A DNA stretch of 64,000 nt, from contig QJPP01000328.1 of NCBI GenBank assembly GCA_003996215.1, positions 310,001 through 374,000 of the forward strand, given 5' to 3'. The stretch comes from Jaltomata sinuosa. Taxonomy: Eukaryota > Streptophyta > Magnoliopsida > Solanales > Solanaceae. Both the position numbers and the translations under genes were made by a program. The notes beneath the pieces are model-generated. The model worked only from the letters and a program-made list of their open reading frames with translations, was not told the DNA's origin and ran no database searches. Every line of letters begins with the position of its first letter. The stretch's first letter is position 1. Shown piece by piece: positions 21,826 through 32,369 of this stretch.

Positions 21826-22681
21826 CTACGCCCATAAAGTGCCTCATATGGGGCCATCTGAATACTTGAGTGGTAACTATTGTTGTAGGCGAACTCTATG
21901 AGAGGTAGGTGATCATCTCAACTCCCTTTGAAATCGATCATGCAATCCCTCAACATGTACTCTAGGGTCTGAATAGTTCGTTCTGCCTGACCATCCGTCT
22001 ATGGATAAAATATTGTACTAAGATTCACCTGAGTACCAAGATATTTCTGGAAAGATCTCTAAAAAAGAGACGTAAACTGAGGACCTCTATCTGAGATGAT
22101 AGAAAAGGGAACCCCATGCAACCTGACTATCTTACTGATATAGAGTTTGGCATAATTCTCTGCTGAATCTATAGTCTTGACTGCCAAGAAGTGAGCTGAC
22201 TTAGTGACCCTGTCTACTATCACCCAAATGGAGTCATGCTATCTGCGAGTACAAGGTAAACCTATAATGAAATCTATGTTGACCACTTCCTACTTCCAAT
22301 TAGGAATGATAATCTCCTAAGTCACACCTCCTGCTTTTTGATGTTGTACCTTGACCTGCGGACAGTTGGGACATTTAGCCACAAACTCTGTGATGACCCT
22401 CTTCATGTCGTTCCACCAATAGACTTCCCGTAAATCACGGTACATATTAGTGGTGCCTAGATGAATGGAATATCTGGAATTATAAGCTTCTAAAAGGATC
22501 TGCTATCTCAACTCACCCACCTTAGGAACACATAAGCGACCCTGATAACGAAGTACACCATCTCCCCCTTGGGAGAAACCTCAACTCTCTGTAGATGAAC
22601 TGCACCCTTCAGCTGAAGCAATATGGGATCACTATCCTGTTTCTCCTTAACCTCAGCTACCAATGAAGATTCTGACCCATT
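21826..22681 (-). pseudogene. Integrase zinc-binding and core remnant of element B
   Basis: Heavily broken over several frames with many stops. It is placed by position between RNase H and the integrase C-terminus and by words such as SIISDRGPQ (about 22090-22115, second catalytic Asp kept) and the CPTV-type zinc end near 22360. It aligns by eye with element A 14253-15215. No open frame longer than about 60 codons remains. Confidence 0.75.
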
Positions 22682-23671
22682 CTAAACTATCACACCAAAA
22701 TCTGACATGTCCATAAGGCAAAGTCCTAAGCGAGCAAGCCGATGAACCTCTCTGGCCAATTCCCTCTTCTCTTTCTCAAAATGAGATACGCTACCCATAG
22801 ACAGTCTACTGAGAGCATCAGCCACTACATTGGACTTACCCGGATGGTAAAGCACATTCATATCATAATCTTTGAGGAACTCAAGCCATCTCCTCTGACA
22901 AAGATTCAACTCTTTCTGGGTGAACACATACTGGAGGCTCTTGTGATATGTGAACTCATCAACATGAACACCATACAGGTAGTGTCTCCAAATATTTAGG
23001 GCAAACACAACTGCTGCAAGCTCTAGGTCATGAGTCAGGTAGTTCTTCTCATGGACCTTAAGCTGCCTGGCAGCATAAGCTATGACCTTACCCTGCTGCA
23101 TTAATATACAACCCAGAATGACTCTAGACGCATCGCTATAAACAACATAACCATCTGAACCCTCTGGTAGAGTCAAAGCGGGTGTTGTAATCAACCTAAT
23201 CTTCAGTTCTAAGAAAATCTTCTCACACTCATCTAACCACTGAAACTTGACTTTTTTTTGCATCAACTTGGTTAATGGGGCAGCTATAGATGAAAATCCT
23301 TGTACAAACCTCCTATAATAACCAGCTAAGCCCAAGAAACTTCTGATGTCTATCAAAAAGGTGGGTCTGGGCCAGTCCTTTACTGCCTCAATTTTCAGAA
23401 AGTCAACTCGGATGCCTTCTCTGGATACCACATGACCAAGGAAAGTGACAAACTGTAACAAAAATTCACACATTCTGAACTTAGCGTATAGCTGTCGATC
23501 TTTGAGAGTTTGCAAAACAACCTTCAGATGATTCAAAAGCTCCTCCTTATTTTGAGAATAAACAAGGATATCATCAATGAAGACAATGATGAACAAGTCC
23601 AAATACTGTATGAACACCCTATTCATTAAGTCCGTAAAAGTTGTAGGAGCATTGGTTAGTCCAAAAGACAT
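22682..23671 (-). pseudogene. RT C-terminal half and RNase H of element B
   Basis: A 329-codon open stretch, the longest coding remnant of this element. It opens with MSFGLTNAPTTFTDLMNRVF, then RT motif C FIDDILVYS, the connection VTFLGHVVSREGIRVD and FLGLAGYYRRFVQGFSS. RNase H runs from YSDASRVILGCILMQQGKVI through LAAVVFALNIWRHYLYG, YHKSLQYVFTQKELN and VVADALSRLSMGS. In the second RNase H acidic block the usual IDHKSL reads TYHKSL, losing the Asp. It ends in a stop at 22682-22684 before integrase. Confidence 0.95.
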
Positions 23672-24720
23672 AACTACAAATTCATAGTGACCATACCGAG
23701 TACTGAAGGCTGTCTTCGAGATGTCACTACCTCAGACTCTGAGTTGATGATAGCCATATCTGAGGTCTATCTTAGAGAAATAACTAGCACCCTGAAGCTA
23801 GTCGAACAAGTCATTAATCCTGGGGATGAGATATTTATTCTTGATTGTGACTTTGTTCAACTGACTATAGTCAATGTACATCCTGAGAGAACCATCTGTC
23901 TTATGCACGAACAACACTGGAGCACCCCATGGAGAGATGCTGGGTCTGATGAAGCCCTTATCTAGCAGGTATTTCAATTGTTCTTTCAACTCCTTGAGCT
24001 CAACTGGAGCCATCCTGTAAGGAGGAACCGAAATAGGCTGGGTATCTGGAAGGAGATTAATTCCGAAGTTGATTTCCCTTTCGGGAGGAACTCCGGGAAG
24101 ATCTTCTGGGAACACTTTTGGAAACTCATTCACCATGGGTACTGACTCAAGAGTTGGAGTCTCAGAGTTTGAATCCTTAACTTGAACAAGGTGATAGATA
24201 TACCCCTTGGAAATTATTTTTTTGGCCTTAAGGTAGGAGATAAAATGACCTACATGCACTGAGTTACTACCCTTCCACTCTAGGACTGGCTCGTTAGGAA
24301 ACTGAAACCGAATGATCCTAGTTCTACAATCGACTGAGGCATAACAAGAATGTAACCAATCCATGCCTAGAATGATATCAAAGTCTACCATTTCTAACTT
24401 TACAAGATCTGTTGAGGTGACTTTTTGAGAAACTGTGACTGGGCAATTTCTGTATACCCATCTAGCTATAACTGGGTCACCAATTAGAGTAGAGACTGAA
24501 GAGGGTTTGGGAGAGTTTTTGGACTAATAGTGAAGTTTACTGCTATATAAAGAGTGATAAAGGAAAGTGTAGCCCCTGTATCTAACAATGCATAAACATT
24601 AGTATTAAAGACTTGCAACGTACCCGTGACCACATCAGGAGAATCCTCCTAGTCCTGTCAATCCTGAAGTGTATACAATCTGTTCTAGCGCTGACCACCA
24701 CCTGTACTAGACGAGGCACC
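23672..24720 (-). pseudogene. Protease and RT N-terminal half of element B
   Basis: The protease core VYALLDTGATLSFITLY (about 24595-24545) keeps the D-T-G triad; a break follows. An open stretch 24391-23801 carries MVDFDIILGMDWLHSCYASV, then LPGVPPEREINFGINLLPDT, YRMAPVELKELKEQL and the RT entry LLDKGFIRPSISPWGAPVLF. It ends at a stop after NDLFD. Beyond it the motif A region GASYFSKIDLRYGYHQLRV keeps its Asp but is followed by another stop (23797-23672). The in-frame continuation shows simple nonsense mutation rather than a shift. Confidence 0.9.
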
Positions 24721-25835
24721 CTACCGAGTAGGGCGACCTACTGGGGCTGCTGTAGAGCTGGCTTGATTTTGCAAACTTGTGTCCCTTCCCTTTTGAGAAT
24801 TTTCAAGGCACTCTCTCATCCTGTGGTCTGGCTTACCACACCCAAAACAATTTCCACTACCTGCCATGCACTCACCTTGGTAGTTCCTATCACACTTCTT
24901 GCACACTGGGTTAGTGCGCCCACTAGTAACCGTACTTTGGGACTTAGAGCCAGACGCTTTATCCCGATGATCCTTCTTGAACTTTGGCACTAGGGCTCTA
25001 GCAGAAGATGGAGCTAGTGCTGAATTTTTCTGGTGATATTGAGAGCAATTTCCACCCTCTGACCTCTGCGGATAGTGGTTGTAATCACCTGTCCTAGCCC
25101 TCTTAGTATCACCTTCCTTTTCCTTGATCTTTTCCTCTTCAATCTGCTGAACATAAGTAACTAGCCTGGAGAAATCCATTTCCTTAATGAGCATTGCGGT
25201 CTTGCATTCCTTTACCACGTCATCAGACACACCAGACACAACTTGCTCATATGATCTCTAGAGTTAGATACTATTGCCGTGGCATACTTGGATAGTTGAG
25301 TGAAATTCTGAGCATAGTCCTTTACGCTCATGTCATTCTGCTTTAGGTTGATGAATTGCTGAACCTTGGCTTCCGTGAGTTGTAGTGTGATGAACTGGTC
25401 CAGAAAGGCAGTCTTGAAAAGATCCCAAGTCACTGGTCCTGTATTGGCACAATGAGATTCCTTCCACTGCTGGTACCAAGTATAATCCACCCCTTTCAGC
25501 TGATAGGCAGCCAAGTCTGCACTCTCTACTGGAGTGACACCCATAATATCTGACACCTTCTGAATATCCTCTATAAACTGTTGGGGGTCCTCTTCTAACT
25601 TGGACCCATGAGACTCTGGAGGGTTCATCCGAGTGAAGTCCCAGATTCTGGCTACAATAGTATTGACCTGAGGCGGGGATGGAGCCACAACCTGCTGATT
25701 GACCTGGGCGGTCATGGTCTGAGTAAGTATTTGAAAAGCATCCCTGAATTCGACATGTGTAACCTGCTCATTCAATGGGTCTGCCGGAGCTGCTGGTGCT
25801 GGCTGATTCCTAGTGTTAGCTCTTTTGGGAGGCAT
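24721..25835 (-). pseudogene. gag of element B, one frameshift
   Basis: Capsid-nucleocapsid polyprotein. The start chosen is the ATG at 25835 (MPPKRANTRNQPAPAAPADP), the usual Pro/Lys-rich gag opening; an upstream in-frame ATG at 25880 lies in the leader. The core includes IWDFTRMNPPESHGSKLEED and a retrotransposon gag domain ending YATAIVSNSRDHMSK. A frameshift near 25225-25240 moves the reading to MSGVSDDVVKECKTAMLIKE. The nucleocapsid has one intact CCHC zinc knuckle, CFGCGKPDHRMREC (about 24840-24800), after a Lys/Ser-rich linker. The shift is the only obvious lesion before the protease. Confidence 0.9.
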
Positions 25836-26039
25836 TTTTCTGAAATGTGAAGGGAATGAGTTAGAATAAAGGAGAATCAAATAGAGTTTATACTCAATAG
25901 CACGAACTGGAAAATAAAGAAGAGAAGTTATTCCTAATGAAGTCTCATAGCTTCTCCCCTACAAGTGTGGCGCGCTTCACACTCATGAGGAGGACTCTAC
26001 TTGATGAAGCTTTCAGACACCCTAGGACATTTAAACCTG
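25836..26039 (-). other. Leader of element B
   Basis: Non-coding stretch between the primer site and the gag start, with no recognisable motif apart from the primer site next to the LTR. Confidence 0.6.
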
Positions 26040-26042
26040 ATG

Positions 26043-26054
26043 CTCTAATACCAA
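26043..26054 (-). other. Primer binding site of element B, tRNA-iMet type
   Basis: Plus-strand CTCTAATACCA reads TGGTATTAGAGC on the element strand, one base from the initiator-Met complement. It lies a few bases inside the 5' LTR edge. Confidence 0.85.
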
Positions 26055-26057
26055 GTT

Positions 26058-26689
26058 TATCACGCCCCAAAGCTACCCCCTGGACGCAACATAGTGCTTA
26101 GTGTCACAAGTGACCCCAAGCTAACCCATGGCATGGCACATCTATACAAAAATCAGGTTAAGACATGCACTGTATGGAAGCTATAACAATTTTTAATATA
26201 TGGAAGCGGAAAGAACCCAAAAGTCTAAATGTATATAAAGTATCTAAAAATATAGTGTTGACTGGAATCCACACTCACGACGACTGAATCTAGTCTATGT
26301 CTGAAATCCTTCTAACTGAATAGGAGTTGCTGGGACATGCCCCCATCTAACTCCAATAAATCTGAAAACTGTAAATAAATGTGGAAGGTATAAGCATGTC
26401 TATCATCCTTGAACTACTAAGGACTCACCAACTGAGCTGCTGGATATGGACTGGGAGTCGACTTAAGCGCGGTCCGAATGCTGAGTGCCTGAACCTACAT
26501 TATAAAATGATGTAGCACAAAAGTATGCGTCAGTACTTTTAATGTACTGAGCATGCAGGATATGTACAAGGCTGGACAATATAGAATTGAACATGAAAAT
26601 AGATATACTACAACATAACTGAAAGCTGAACTGAATGCAATGGCCAAGTATAAATCATGAAATAACATGCTGAACTGAGTGCTGAATAC

Positions 26690-26730
<41 letters not shown>

Positions 26731-28323
26731 AACTGGATACATGGTCACTGCAACATGAGTCGGACTGTGGGAGATACTATTAACCGACATACCCCAAGTT
26801 GAGCTAACTATGGGGCCAACCTGTAACCCTACATGGAAGGGTGTTCATACCTTGCAAAGGGTACGAATAAGTCTGAAGTGGATCCGCTAACTGATGTCCA
26901 CAAGGGACAAGGGTGTCAAGCCTAATCTGATGAGTGACCCCTTTAGAACCTACGGTGACACCGTAGTTCTGGGACTCAGGGATTGCTACTAAAGGTCTCA
27001 TCCTAAACTGACAAGTGAGCCTTCATCCTTGTATCTGCTTGGTGCTAAGATTACTCCCAACTGAATGTAATAAAAAATACAACTAAAATACTGGATAGCT
27101 CAAAATACTGGTATAATATGAGAATACACATAAACATATTGAAATATATGGCATTCAAATACTGAAGCATGGTTATCTAAGTGATCTACCTAGCAAGTAT
27201 AATTTATGAAGCATAGGAAATTATCCCAAGCTAAGGTTCTGAATTCTATACATGAACTATACTAATTCTCCAAGAAACATGAACTAAACAATATATAAAT
27301 CTAAATAGGAGAGTTCTCTAAGGTTTATAAACCCTAGGTCTAATCAATCATGGAGAAACTGAAGGGACTGGCTGAGTTCTAGGGACCTAGTGGGTGGAAG
27401 GAACCCACTAGTGAAATCCAACATACCTGGTGACAAAATCTACAGAGAAATCCTTGGATTTTTGGGGCTGAACTTGATGAAGACCTCTGCTTGTTCTTGG
27501 AGGAAAACAATCGCCTTTTTCTCTTATTTTCTTTCTAAGTGCGATGAATTTAGGTTAATGAAGGTTTTAGGTAGCTTTTGACTAATAAAGTAGGCTTAGA
27601 ATAGTCAAAATGACATAACCTAGGCATTAAAATAGGTAGGGAATGTCTAGAATGCCACTGGAAAATAATTAGAAAAATTGTTGAAAATCGTGACTCAGGG
27701 ATCACGACTTGGTTCTACGACTCGTGGAAAGATCCACGGGTCATGGAACTCAGTCATGGTTTAATGGTCCTGAAAGCTGGCTATTGGATTGAACCCTACG
27801 AGTTGGGTTCACGACTCGCAGAATCTTCTATGAGTCATGGAACCCACTCGTGGTTTCTGAACTGAGATTCTTGGTTCTCTGAACCTTGGTTTAACGAGTT
27901 GGGTTCACCACTCGTGAAAGCTTCCACGAGTCATGGAACCTAATCGTGGTTCTTGAGGACTTGGGGAAAGGTTACTGGAATAGGTTCCACGTATAGGATA
28001 TACAACTCGTGGAAACTTCCACGGGTCATGGAACCCGATCGTGGTTCCTGGAGGTATCTTCTATAAGGATTCCACGGACAAGTTCTATGGTCCGTGGAAA
28101 CTTCTATGGTCTGTGGAAACTTCTATGGTCCGTAGACCTGAGTCATGGAATGAACTTCAAAGGAGCAGTCCTCTGATATTTGTTCCACGAGTCCAGTCAA
28201 TGACTCATGGACTGTTCCACAGCTCGTGGATGTGACTCGTGGTCCTGCTGACAGTTGAATTTTTTTATTTTTTCTAGTTTTTTTCTGAGCTATGTCCGGG
28301 CATGGAAGTTTTGGGGTGTTACA
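26058..28323 (-). mobile_element. 5' LTR of element B
   Basis: Bounded by TATCACGCCCCAAAGC (first G of the LTR end mutated) and TTGGGGTGTTACA at 28323, 2266 bp. U3 (27680-28245) carries the CCACGAGT/ACTCGTGG array, including a short local triplication of TCTATGGTCCGTGGAAACT-like words near 28083-28135. Confidence 0.9.
26689..26731. repeat. (TA)n microsatellite in the 5' LTR of element B
   Basis: CATA then TA repeats interrupted by TATGTA. It is the counterpart of 19408-19461 in the other LTR. Confidence 0.9.
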
Positions 28324-29195
28324 CACTTGATATACATGATACGGTGGTGAGCATAGTTGTAGAGAGTGCCACAGCTTCAGCTTCTATGCCCTCGACCTCC
28401 CAGCCACTAGTTGGCATTCCTACTGCACCGCCACACCTAGCTTCTTCTGGAATTGTTACCATTACTGTGGAGTTTCTCCAAAATCTGATAGATCGCCAAA
28501 ATAATACACAGAAGCATGTGGATGACTTGTTGGATCAGTTATAGCCTTGGGTGAGGTCCATAGTTGCAGCCACTAAGGCTAGGGTGAAGATTGAGATGGA
28601 TCATGTCACGCAAGAGATGTCCTCCCGGATAGATACTTTTGAGCACCAAGTGAATACTTGATTACAGACTATATAGAGCCCCAATTTCGGACACATTCAG
28701 GATTAGCTAGCACGACTCAGAGAGGAGATCAGATTGATATATACTAGCCATACTCATGTTTTGCCTTCCATCTCTATTGAGGTCCCAGCGACTATGCACG
28801 GGGTAGTTGATTTATTCGCGGGGATAGAGCATGTGCTCCCGGGTGCTGGAGAAAATAGGGTGCGCACTAAGGTTACTTTTGATGTTGAGGTAGATCCTAA
28901 GAGGCTTAAAAAGGACACCGCTACTGCCTTGCAGTGATCTCGAGATGACATGTGCATTCATGCAGAGACATACCGGCAGAGACTTTAGGGTGAGTCTACT
29001 TGTTTGGCTTCGGTTGTTGGAGGAGCCACATCTTCTGGTCTTGGGATTCCAGAGTCTGCCATTGTTTGGAGGGAATCTACTATTGTCTCTCCTATTTATG
29101 ATCCATTGAGTGTGATGGCTACTGCCACCGCCACTGACACTGCTATGAGTGCCATATCACTGGCCCCATCCACATCACTGAACGCTAATGCCTAG
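28324..29195 (+). pseudogene. Plant-transposon-domain ORF, C-terminal part (element C)
   Basis: Resumes the ORF of element C after the B insertion. Pieces in one general frame are broken by stops: SMPSTSQPLVGIPTAPPHLA, VEFLQNLIDRQNNTQKHVDD, MDHVTQEMSSRIDTFEHQVN, then less conserved Thr/Ala/Ser-rich text ending SLAPSTSLNANA before a stop at about 29193. The coiled-coil-like VDDLLDQL and IDTFEHQV segments resemble the tail of the equivalent ORF in element F (QLQEQMKNFVEQFQSIIDVS). Function of this tail is unknown. Confidence 0.6.
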
Positions 29196-29318
29196 GCATC
29201 ACAGGTATGTTCCTGCCTCCTTACGTATTTACTTTTCTTGATGCATTAAGGGAAATGCACATTGTTTTTTGGTGGGGTGTGAGCAACATCCATCAATATT
29301 TTGATGGGTATCTTGGTG

Positions 29319-29390
29319 CAGTCTGAGTATCCAAGACACTCGCATCGTGTCACGATGCTAAATCAAGTGCTACTTGGGAGGCAACCCAAA
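29319..29390 (+). promoter_or_regulatory. Inter-ORF conserved element (element C copy)
   Basis: Contains GCATCGTGTCACGATGC (a palindromic hairpin), then AAATCAAGTGCTACTTGGG, then GGCAACCCAA. The same layout occurs inverted at 36391-36475, 40927-41004, 41013-41090 and 63923-64000. Function unknown. Confidence 0.75.
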
Positions 29391-29995
29391 GAGGGTACCA
29401 CTAAGTATCAGAGTCTGTGGGGTTTTCTTACTGTGTTCTTTCCCATGGATCGTTATTTCTGTTGAATCTTCATGTTTTGATAGGTTGTGTGTAGTGAAAG
29501 AAGAATAGGAACTTAGCGCAGTCTATGGTCTGATTTTGAATTTGATTTTGATTGAAAAATAAAAACTCCTCCAAATTTTGTGTGACATAATTATCAATTT
29601 TTGATAGACTGAATGCTATGGATCTGTGCATGACATTATGTTAATCGATCTGATGAATGGCTTTACCTAGAGCATGAACCTGATATTTAGCATTTGATTG
29701 TGGTTCTCTGTGCCATGTGTGTGTGAGCTGCATTCGTACCATTCATGCATTGTGTGCCAATCTATAACTTACCCGGTTAGTCTTCCCTAGGTTGTAGGAT
29801 AGCTTGCTAGGAAAGGATCATAGTTCATTTTTGGAATAGCCCAATTTAGCCTAAATGACCGTCCAAATGATTTGAATACCCCTTGATCTCTGATTTTTAG
29901 CCAAAATTGACCTTTTTTTGTTGTTTAGCCTAATCACCTTCCCTATTTTCTATGAACCTTCAGTTTGGCCCTGGTCCCTCCTTGGACATTGTGTA

Positions 29996-30026
29996 CCTCA
30001 ACTCAGGTAAATCGCCTAAGTTGAGG
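29996..30026 (+). promoter_or_regulatory. Conserved hairpin with purine-tract-like arm
   Basis: Stem CCTCAACTCAGG and CCTAAGTTGAGG around a 7-base loop. The right arm continues as TAAGTTGAGGGTG, the same word as the polypurine tract at 30790-30802. Equivalent hairpins lie at 57276-57306, 57365-57395 and 35769-35799. Confidence 0.8.
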
Positions 30027-30803
30027 GTGGCTACTGTGGAGGTAAGTGAGAAATATGGGGTATGAAAAGAAAAAGCTTAGTAATAAAGAGGAATCATAAC
30101 GGTTGGCGTATGTGCTAGAAAAAAAAGAGAAAAGAAAAAGAAAAAAAATATGATGAAAAAGTTGAGTCTGAAATAAAAAACTGCATCCGTCACTTGATGA
30201 AAAATAAGAATAGAAAAGGGAGAAAAATGGAGGAAAGAAAAGAGTTGGTCTGAAAAGTAGAAGAAACATAGCGTAGTGTCAAGGAGGATTTAGCCACTAT
30301 ATCGCATATCGACCGTACCCATCCCCGAGCCTACATTACAAGCTGATTAAAGCCCTATAATGATCCTAACCTAACTGTTCAAAAATGAGACATAGAAAAT
30401 AAGGGCAAGACTATGGTATTGTGCATGCATTGCTTAAATATATTTGTGAGTGTGAGTGTTCTAGTTCAATCGTAGATGTTGAATGTATTATTATATGATT
30501 GGGACTTCTTTGTAGTGAGGGCACTAGAGTAACATTGACTGCTGACTGTTAGGGTAAGTCTCATCTGTGTATGGTAGGTCGTTTGTTGATATCTCAATGT
30601 CGTTCATGGATTCTCTTGTGTTGTATTGATAGATGGAACTTGTGCACTTATTTTATATTGAAATGGAGAGGGATATTTGTTCTGAGCTGAATTGCTGAAT
30701 CATATGGCTTCCGCAGTTCCTAGTTTTATTTTACTCAAGCATCATTCTAGGATAGTTTTGTTTTGTCGCTTGAGGAGAAGCAACAGTTTTAAGTTGAGGG
30801 TGT

Positions 30804-30950
30804 TGATGTGCCATGAATTTTTGGCACTTTCGATGCTTAAAACTTGGAATTGGAGTATGTTCTTTAGCGACTTTTAGTAGTATTGATGTGTTTTTGAGTA
30901 TTGTGCTTTGAGACTAAGTGCTGAAAAAGACTGACATTTTGGATGAAACG
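30804..30950 (+). mobile_element. 3' LTR start of element C, truncated
   Basis: Begins TGATGTGCCATGAATTTTTG directly after the polypurine tract. It matches the inverted fragment 31588-31385 over words such as AATTGGAGTATGTTCTTTAG and GTGTTTTTGAGTATTGTGC. It stops after about 147 bp, where plastid-like sequence begins. Confidence 0.85.
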
Positions 30951-31384
30951 CCCCTTCTTTTAAAGAGAGAAGGACGGGTTATTCACATTTCATTTGATGG
31001 TCAGAGGCAAATTGAAAGCTAAGCAGTGGGAATTCAAAAGATTCCCCGTGGGAAAAATAGAGATTTCCCTACCTTACCCATAATATGTGGAAGTATCGAC
31101 CTAATTTAATAGAGTCATTCGGTATGACTGCTACATGAAGAACATAAGCCAGATGACGGAACGGGAAGACCCAGGATGTAGAAGATAATAACATGAGTGA
31201 TTCGGCATATTTGGATTCATATATATATCCACCCATATGCTACTTCATTCTACGATATATAGAAGATACATCTCTATAGATATCATCATCTACATCCAGA
31301 GAGCCCTATGCTTTGGAAGAAGCTCAAAAAACAGTTTGGGAATTGATCAAAAGAAGAATCTATTTCAAACGATATGCCCTTAGG
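30951..31384 (+). other. Nuclear plastid DNA fragment (rpl2 intron/exon 2 start)
   Basis: From memory of plastid genomes this matches the 3' part of the rpl2 group II intron. Landmarks are AGAGAGAAGGACGGGTTATT, TTTGATGGTCAGAGGCAAAT, GATTCCCCGTGGGAAAAATA, CATAAGCCAGATGACGGAAC and CATAACATGAGTGATTCGGC-like text. A domain V-like stretch follows (CCCTATGCTTTGGAAGAAGC), then CGATATGCCCTTAGG, which is the start of exon 2. Several small differences show it is a diverged nuclear copy. It joins two head-to-head LTR fragments. Confidence 0.8.
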
Positions 31385-31588
31385 CTCGTGAAAGCATTCA
31401 GAACTCGTGGAGTTGAGTCGTAGAAGTCAGTTCCACCCAAAATATCAATCTTTTTCTGCACTTAGTCTCCGAACCATGTTTTCCTGCACAATACTCAAAA
31501 ACACATCAAAACTGCTAAAAATTTCTAAAGAACATACTCCAATTTCATGTTTTAAGCGTCGAAAGTGTCGCAAAACCATGGCACATCA
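31385..31588 (-). mobile_element. LTR start fragment, minus orientation
   Basis: On the minus strand it begins TGATGTGCCATGGTTTTGCG at 31588 and matches the plus-strand fragment 30804-30950 for its first ~147 bases, then runs a further ~57. It abuts a coding part of the plant-transposon-domain ORF, not a 3' UTR, so it may be the start of an element inserted into that ORF. Confidence 0.75.
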
Positions 31589-32369
31589 CATATTTGGGAC
31601 CATTGAGAAATCTATTGATGGTGCATGGAGATATGTCCACATCAAATCCACAGACTAGGACAATGTCGAAAGCTGGCAAATCTTTAACTTTTTTTCCCCT
31701 TTTGCTTCTATTTTCAAGCATTGCCGCATAATTGATATAGAACTCACGGACCATATCTGGTTTAGGTAGTTGACCCACTCTAACTGGTAGTAGCTGAATA
31801 CCTCATCAATGACAGGGTATTCCTTAAGCTCGGATAAATTCATTCTGGCTTTTTCAGCTATAGGTAATCTACTGTGCCCTATTTCCATGATACTGATGTC
31901 ATAAGAATGGATCTCCTTTTCCCCTTTGATCTCCCAATGGATCAACTCTTTGTATGTCGGGTCCTTGCTCTTGAGAACCAGACTCTTTCCTACCTCTGCA
32001 GTAGTATCTGGAGTCTCACTTTTTTCTATGCTACTACGGGCATCAGAACCTAACCTTTTATCACTAGACGCCAGAGCGTCTGCCTCTATAGAGCTAGAAT
32101 CCAATTGTTCACCTCTTTAGCACTGGACTTAAGGCATCCAACTCACTCTTATTTGAACTAGCTGACACGGGTGAAGCATCTCCTCCTTTTTTAGACTGGC
32201 AAAGAGTTTGTTCCATGCTGGGTGTCTGCTTTAGTTTTCGAATTAGTTGGGAGGTCTCTATCTCCTCCACCTCATCCTCGGAATTAGTAGGTTGATCCTT
32301 GAGGTGAGATAGAGTGGTATGCTTTACTTTCCGGGGACCCCCCCAGTGTAATGGAGTCTTAGGTGCCAT
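31589..32369 (-). pseudogene. Plant-transposon-domain ORF, N-terminal part (Athila copy A2)
   Basis: The start chosen is the ATG at 32369 (MAPKTPLHWGGPRKVKHTTL), which corresponds to the ATG at 38962 in element F. A Ser/Glu-rich low-complexity region follows, in two frames separated by a shift near 32105. The conserved domain opens with LKEYPVIDEVFSYYQLEWVN and continues, in another frame, as MVREFYINYAAMLENRSKRG and VDISPCTINRFLNGPKYV. The reading then runs into the LTR fragment at 31588. The domain is common in plant retroelements and has no established biochemical role. Confidence 0.7.

Larger units (their letters stand above)
18777..28323 (-). mobile_element. Complete chromovirus LTR retrotransposon (element B)
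   Basis: About 9.5 kb with LTRs 26058-28323 (5') and 18777-20993 (3'), an iMet primer site and gag-protease-RT-RNase H-integrase-chromodomain in that order on the minus strand. The flanks are CCCTT at 18772-18776 and CACTT at 28324-28328, a 4-of-5 match to a target duplication. It splits the plant-transposon-domain ORF of element C. All genes carry stops or shifts. Order and chromodomain place it in the chromoviruses, probably Tekay-like. Confidence 0.9.
29196..30803 (+). other. 3' untranslated region of element C
   Basis: Non-coding Athila-type 3' region. It contains the inter-ORF element at 29319-29390, the hairpin at 29996-30026, an A/G-rich tract (30110-30250), and the polypurine tract TAAGTTGAGGGTG at 30790-30802 next to the LTR. 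It aligns by eye with 56600-58151 and, inverted, with 34975-36480. The short open frames on either strand are by-products of the purine-rich tracts. Confidence 0.8.

Noticed and set aside
30003..30269. 88-codon Phe/Ser-rich minus-strand ORF, possible membrane protein
   Set aside because: It is the complement of the A/G-rich tract in an Athila 3' UTR; the same tract at 35620-35700 in element F gives a similar false ORF.
30951..31384. Functional plastid gene or plastid contamination
   Set aside because: The stretch is bounded by nuclear LTR sequence on both sides and carries several differences from the remembered plastid text, so it is a nuclear insertion without coding function.
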